Below, one piece after another: positions 5,737 to 6,296 of a DNA stretch of 6,296 nt. The stretch spans positions 184 through 6,479 of the forward strand of contig DOWI01000369.1 of the NCBI GenBank assembly GCA_003519645.1, written 5' to 3'. A program made the translations under genes and the position numbers. The notes beneath the pieces were generated by a model. The model was not told the origin of the DNA. It worked only from the letters and a program-made list of their open reading frames with translations, and did not search any database. Source of the stretch: Oscillospiraceae bacterium (lineage in GTDB: Bacteria; Bacillota_A; Clostridia; Oscillospirales; Acutalibacteraceae). The stretch's first letter is position 1. Each line of letters begins with the position of its first letter.

Positions 5737-6162
5737 ATGAAAAAGATTACCGGCGTATTCCTAGCAATTGTCTTTGTCGTCTGCCTTAGCACTAATGCCT
5801 TTGCCAAAACAATTCCTGTTGTTAACGAGGGAGGCGATGTTCGACCGCAGTACAACAATATCGTCATGTTCGATGCATGTGGCGATATTTATGCAACGAG
5901 TGCATCCGGCAATGCTTACGCCATCATCACATCCGGATACAGGGGGGAGCTTAAACTGGTATTGGAGCGCGATACCGGTAGTGGCTTTAAGACTTATGCG
6001 ACCATAGGAACTGGAAAAACCTCGAGTACCGGCACTACTATGAGTGCTTCGGGTGAAAGAGACAACTTATCCTCCAGCTACAGATATCGGATAAAAGCGA
6101 ATATCTACGTCTATAATAGCAACGGTACGCTGGTTGACAGCGATTACATTTACATTACCTAA
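5737..6162 (+). CDS. Small secreted protein, predicted beta-rich, function unknown
   Basis: The start at 5737 is set by GGAGGAG (5725-5731) and by the signal peptide that begins there; the longer frame from 5704 lacks a ribosome site. The 141-residue precursor has MKK, a hydrophobic core and an AFA motif with likely cleavage after A23, giving a mature protein of about 118 residues. It has no lipobox, anchor or LPXTG motif, so it should be released or held loosely in the wall. The mature part has a single cysteine (C48) and alternating strands (ELKLVLERD, YRYRIKANIYVYNSNG) with many S, T, G and Y, suggesting an Ig- or fibronectin-like beta sandwich. It resembles small secreted proteins common in clostridia, perhaps the DUF6147 group, but I am not sure of that assignment. 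It stands alone between its own promoter and terminator and may belong to the local ECF regulon. Confidence 0.75.
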   Translation: MKKITGVFLAIVFVVCLSTNAFAKTIPVVNEGGDVRPQYNNIVMFDACGDIYATSASGNAYAIITSGYRGELKLVLERDTGSGFKTYATIGTGKTSSTGTTMSASGERDNLSSSYRYRIKANIYVYNSNGTLVDSDYIYIT

Positions 6163-6173
6163 GAGACTAATCG

Positions 6174-6206
6174 CCCCCATGGTATACGGCTATGGGGGTT
6201 TTGTTT
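6174..6206 (+). terminator. Intrinsic terminator after the small secreted protein gene
   Basis: CCCCCAT (6174-6180) pairs with ATGGGGG (6192-6198) around an 11-base loop, followed by TTTTGTTT. It starts 11 bases after the stop codon. The 90 bases after it (6207-6296) show no gene or clear signal. Confidence 0.85.
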
Positions 6207-6296
6207 GCAACTTTTCTCCAGCTTATTTTACGGAAATACAGTGTTGTGGCTCAAAGGACTTATAAATATCAACGGTGATAGCGTACAATAAAGTTT

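Noticed and set aside
1..6296. CRISPR array, tRNA, rRNA, insertion sequence or phage attachment site
   Set aside because: No spaced direct repeats, cloverleaf, transposase motifs or terminal repeats with target duplication were seen.

Overview
The window reads as DNA of a low-GC Gram-positive anaerobe, most likely a member of the Clostridia (Bacillota). The evidence is strong GGAGG-type ribosome binding sites at every secure start, Sec and lipoprotein signal peptides of Gram-positive style, an ECF sigma/anti-sigma pair with a clostridial-type C-terminal domain, and codon use rich in A/T. I cannot name the species. The first 315 bases are visibly richer in G+C than what follows. They encode the end of a protein with S1-like (OB-fold) RNA-binding repeats, a kind of gene I associate with clostridial integrative elements, so the rest could be accessory cargo. 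No integrase, relaxase, transposase or attachment site is visible to prove that.

Layout. 1-315 (+) is the 3' end of the S1-domain gene. 316-686 is a regulatory stretch with a long hairpin, a palindrome and an ECF-like promoter. 687-1607 (+) is a secreted M23 (LytM-type) metallopeptidase with an SH3-like domain, closed by a strong intrinsic terminator. 1804-2979 and 2982-3509 (+) are a tightly linked pair of lipoproteins: an RCC1-repeat protein, then a small protein with a long polar linker. 3510-3730 separates convergent genes. 5063-3731 (-) is an ECF-type sigma factor overlapping its probable membrane anti-sigma factor. 5064-5248 is a compact divergent control region full of inverted repeats. 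5249-5561 (+) is an XRE-family repressor gene broken by a 4-base duplication. 5737-6162 (+) is a small secreted protein with its own ECF-like promoter and terminator.

How it may fit together. The two genes for exported, non-lipidated proteins (the M23 peptidase and the small secreted protein) each have upstream the same two-part signal, CTTGTAACAT, 15 bases, CGTTAT. This has the form of an ECF sigma promoter (AAC in the -35, CGT in the -10). The only ECF sigma gene in view lies between them. The simplest model is a local envelope-response module: a membrane anti-sigma factor holds the sigma factor, and release turns on a cell-wall hydrolase and a small secreted protein. A third CTTGTAACAT lies in the sigma gene's own upstream region, over its probable vegetative -10. 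This regulon is inferred from sequence pattern only. The RCC1 lipoprotein pair is a surface module of unknown purpose with no such promoter in view.
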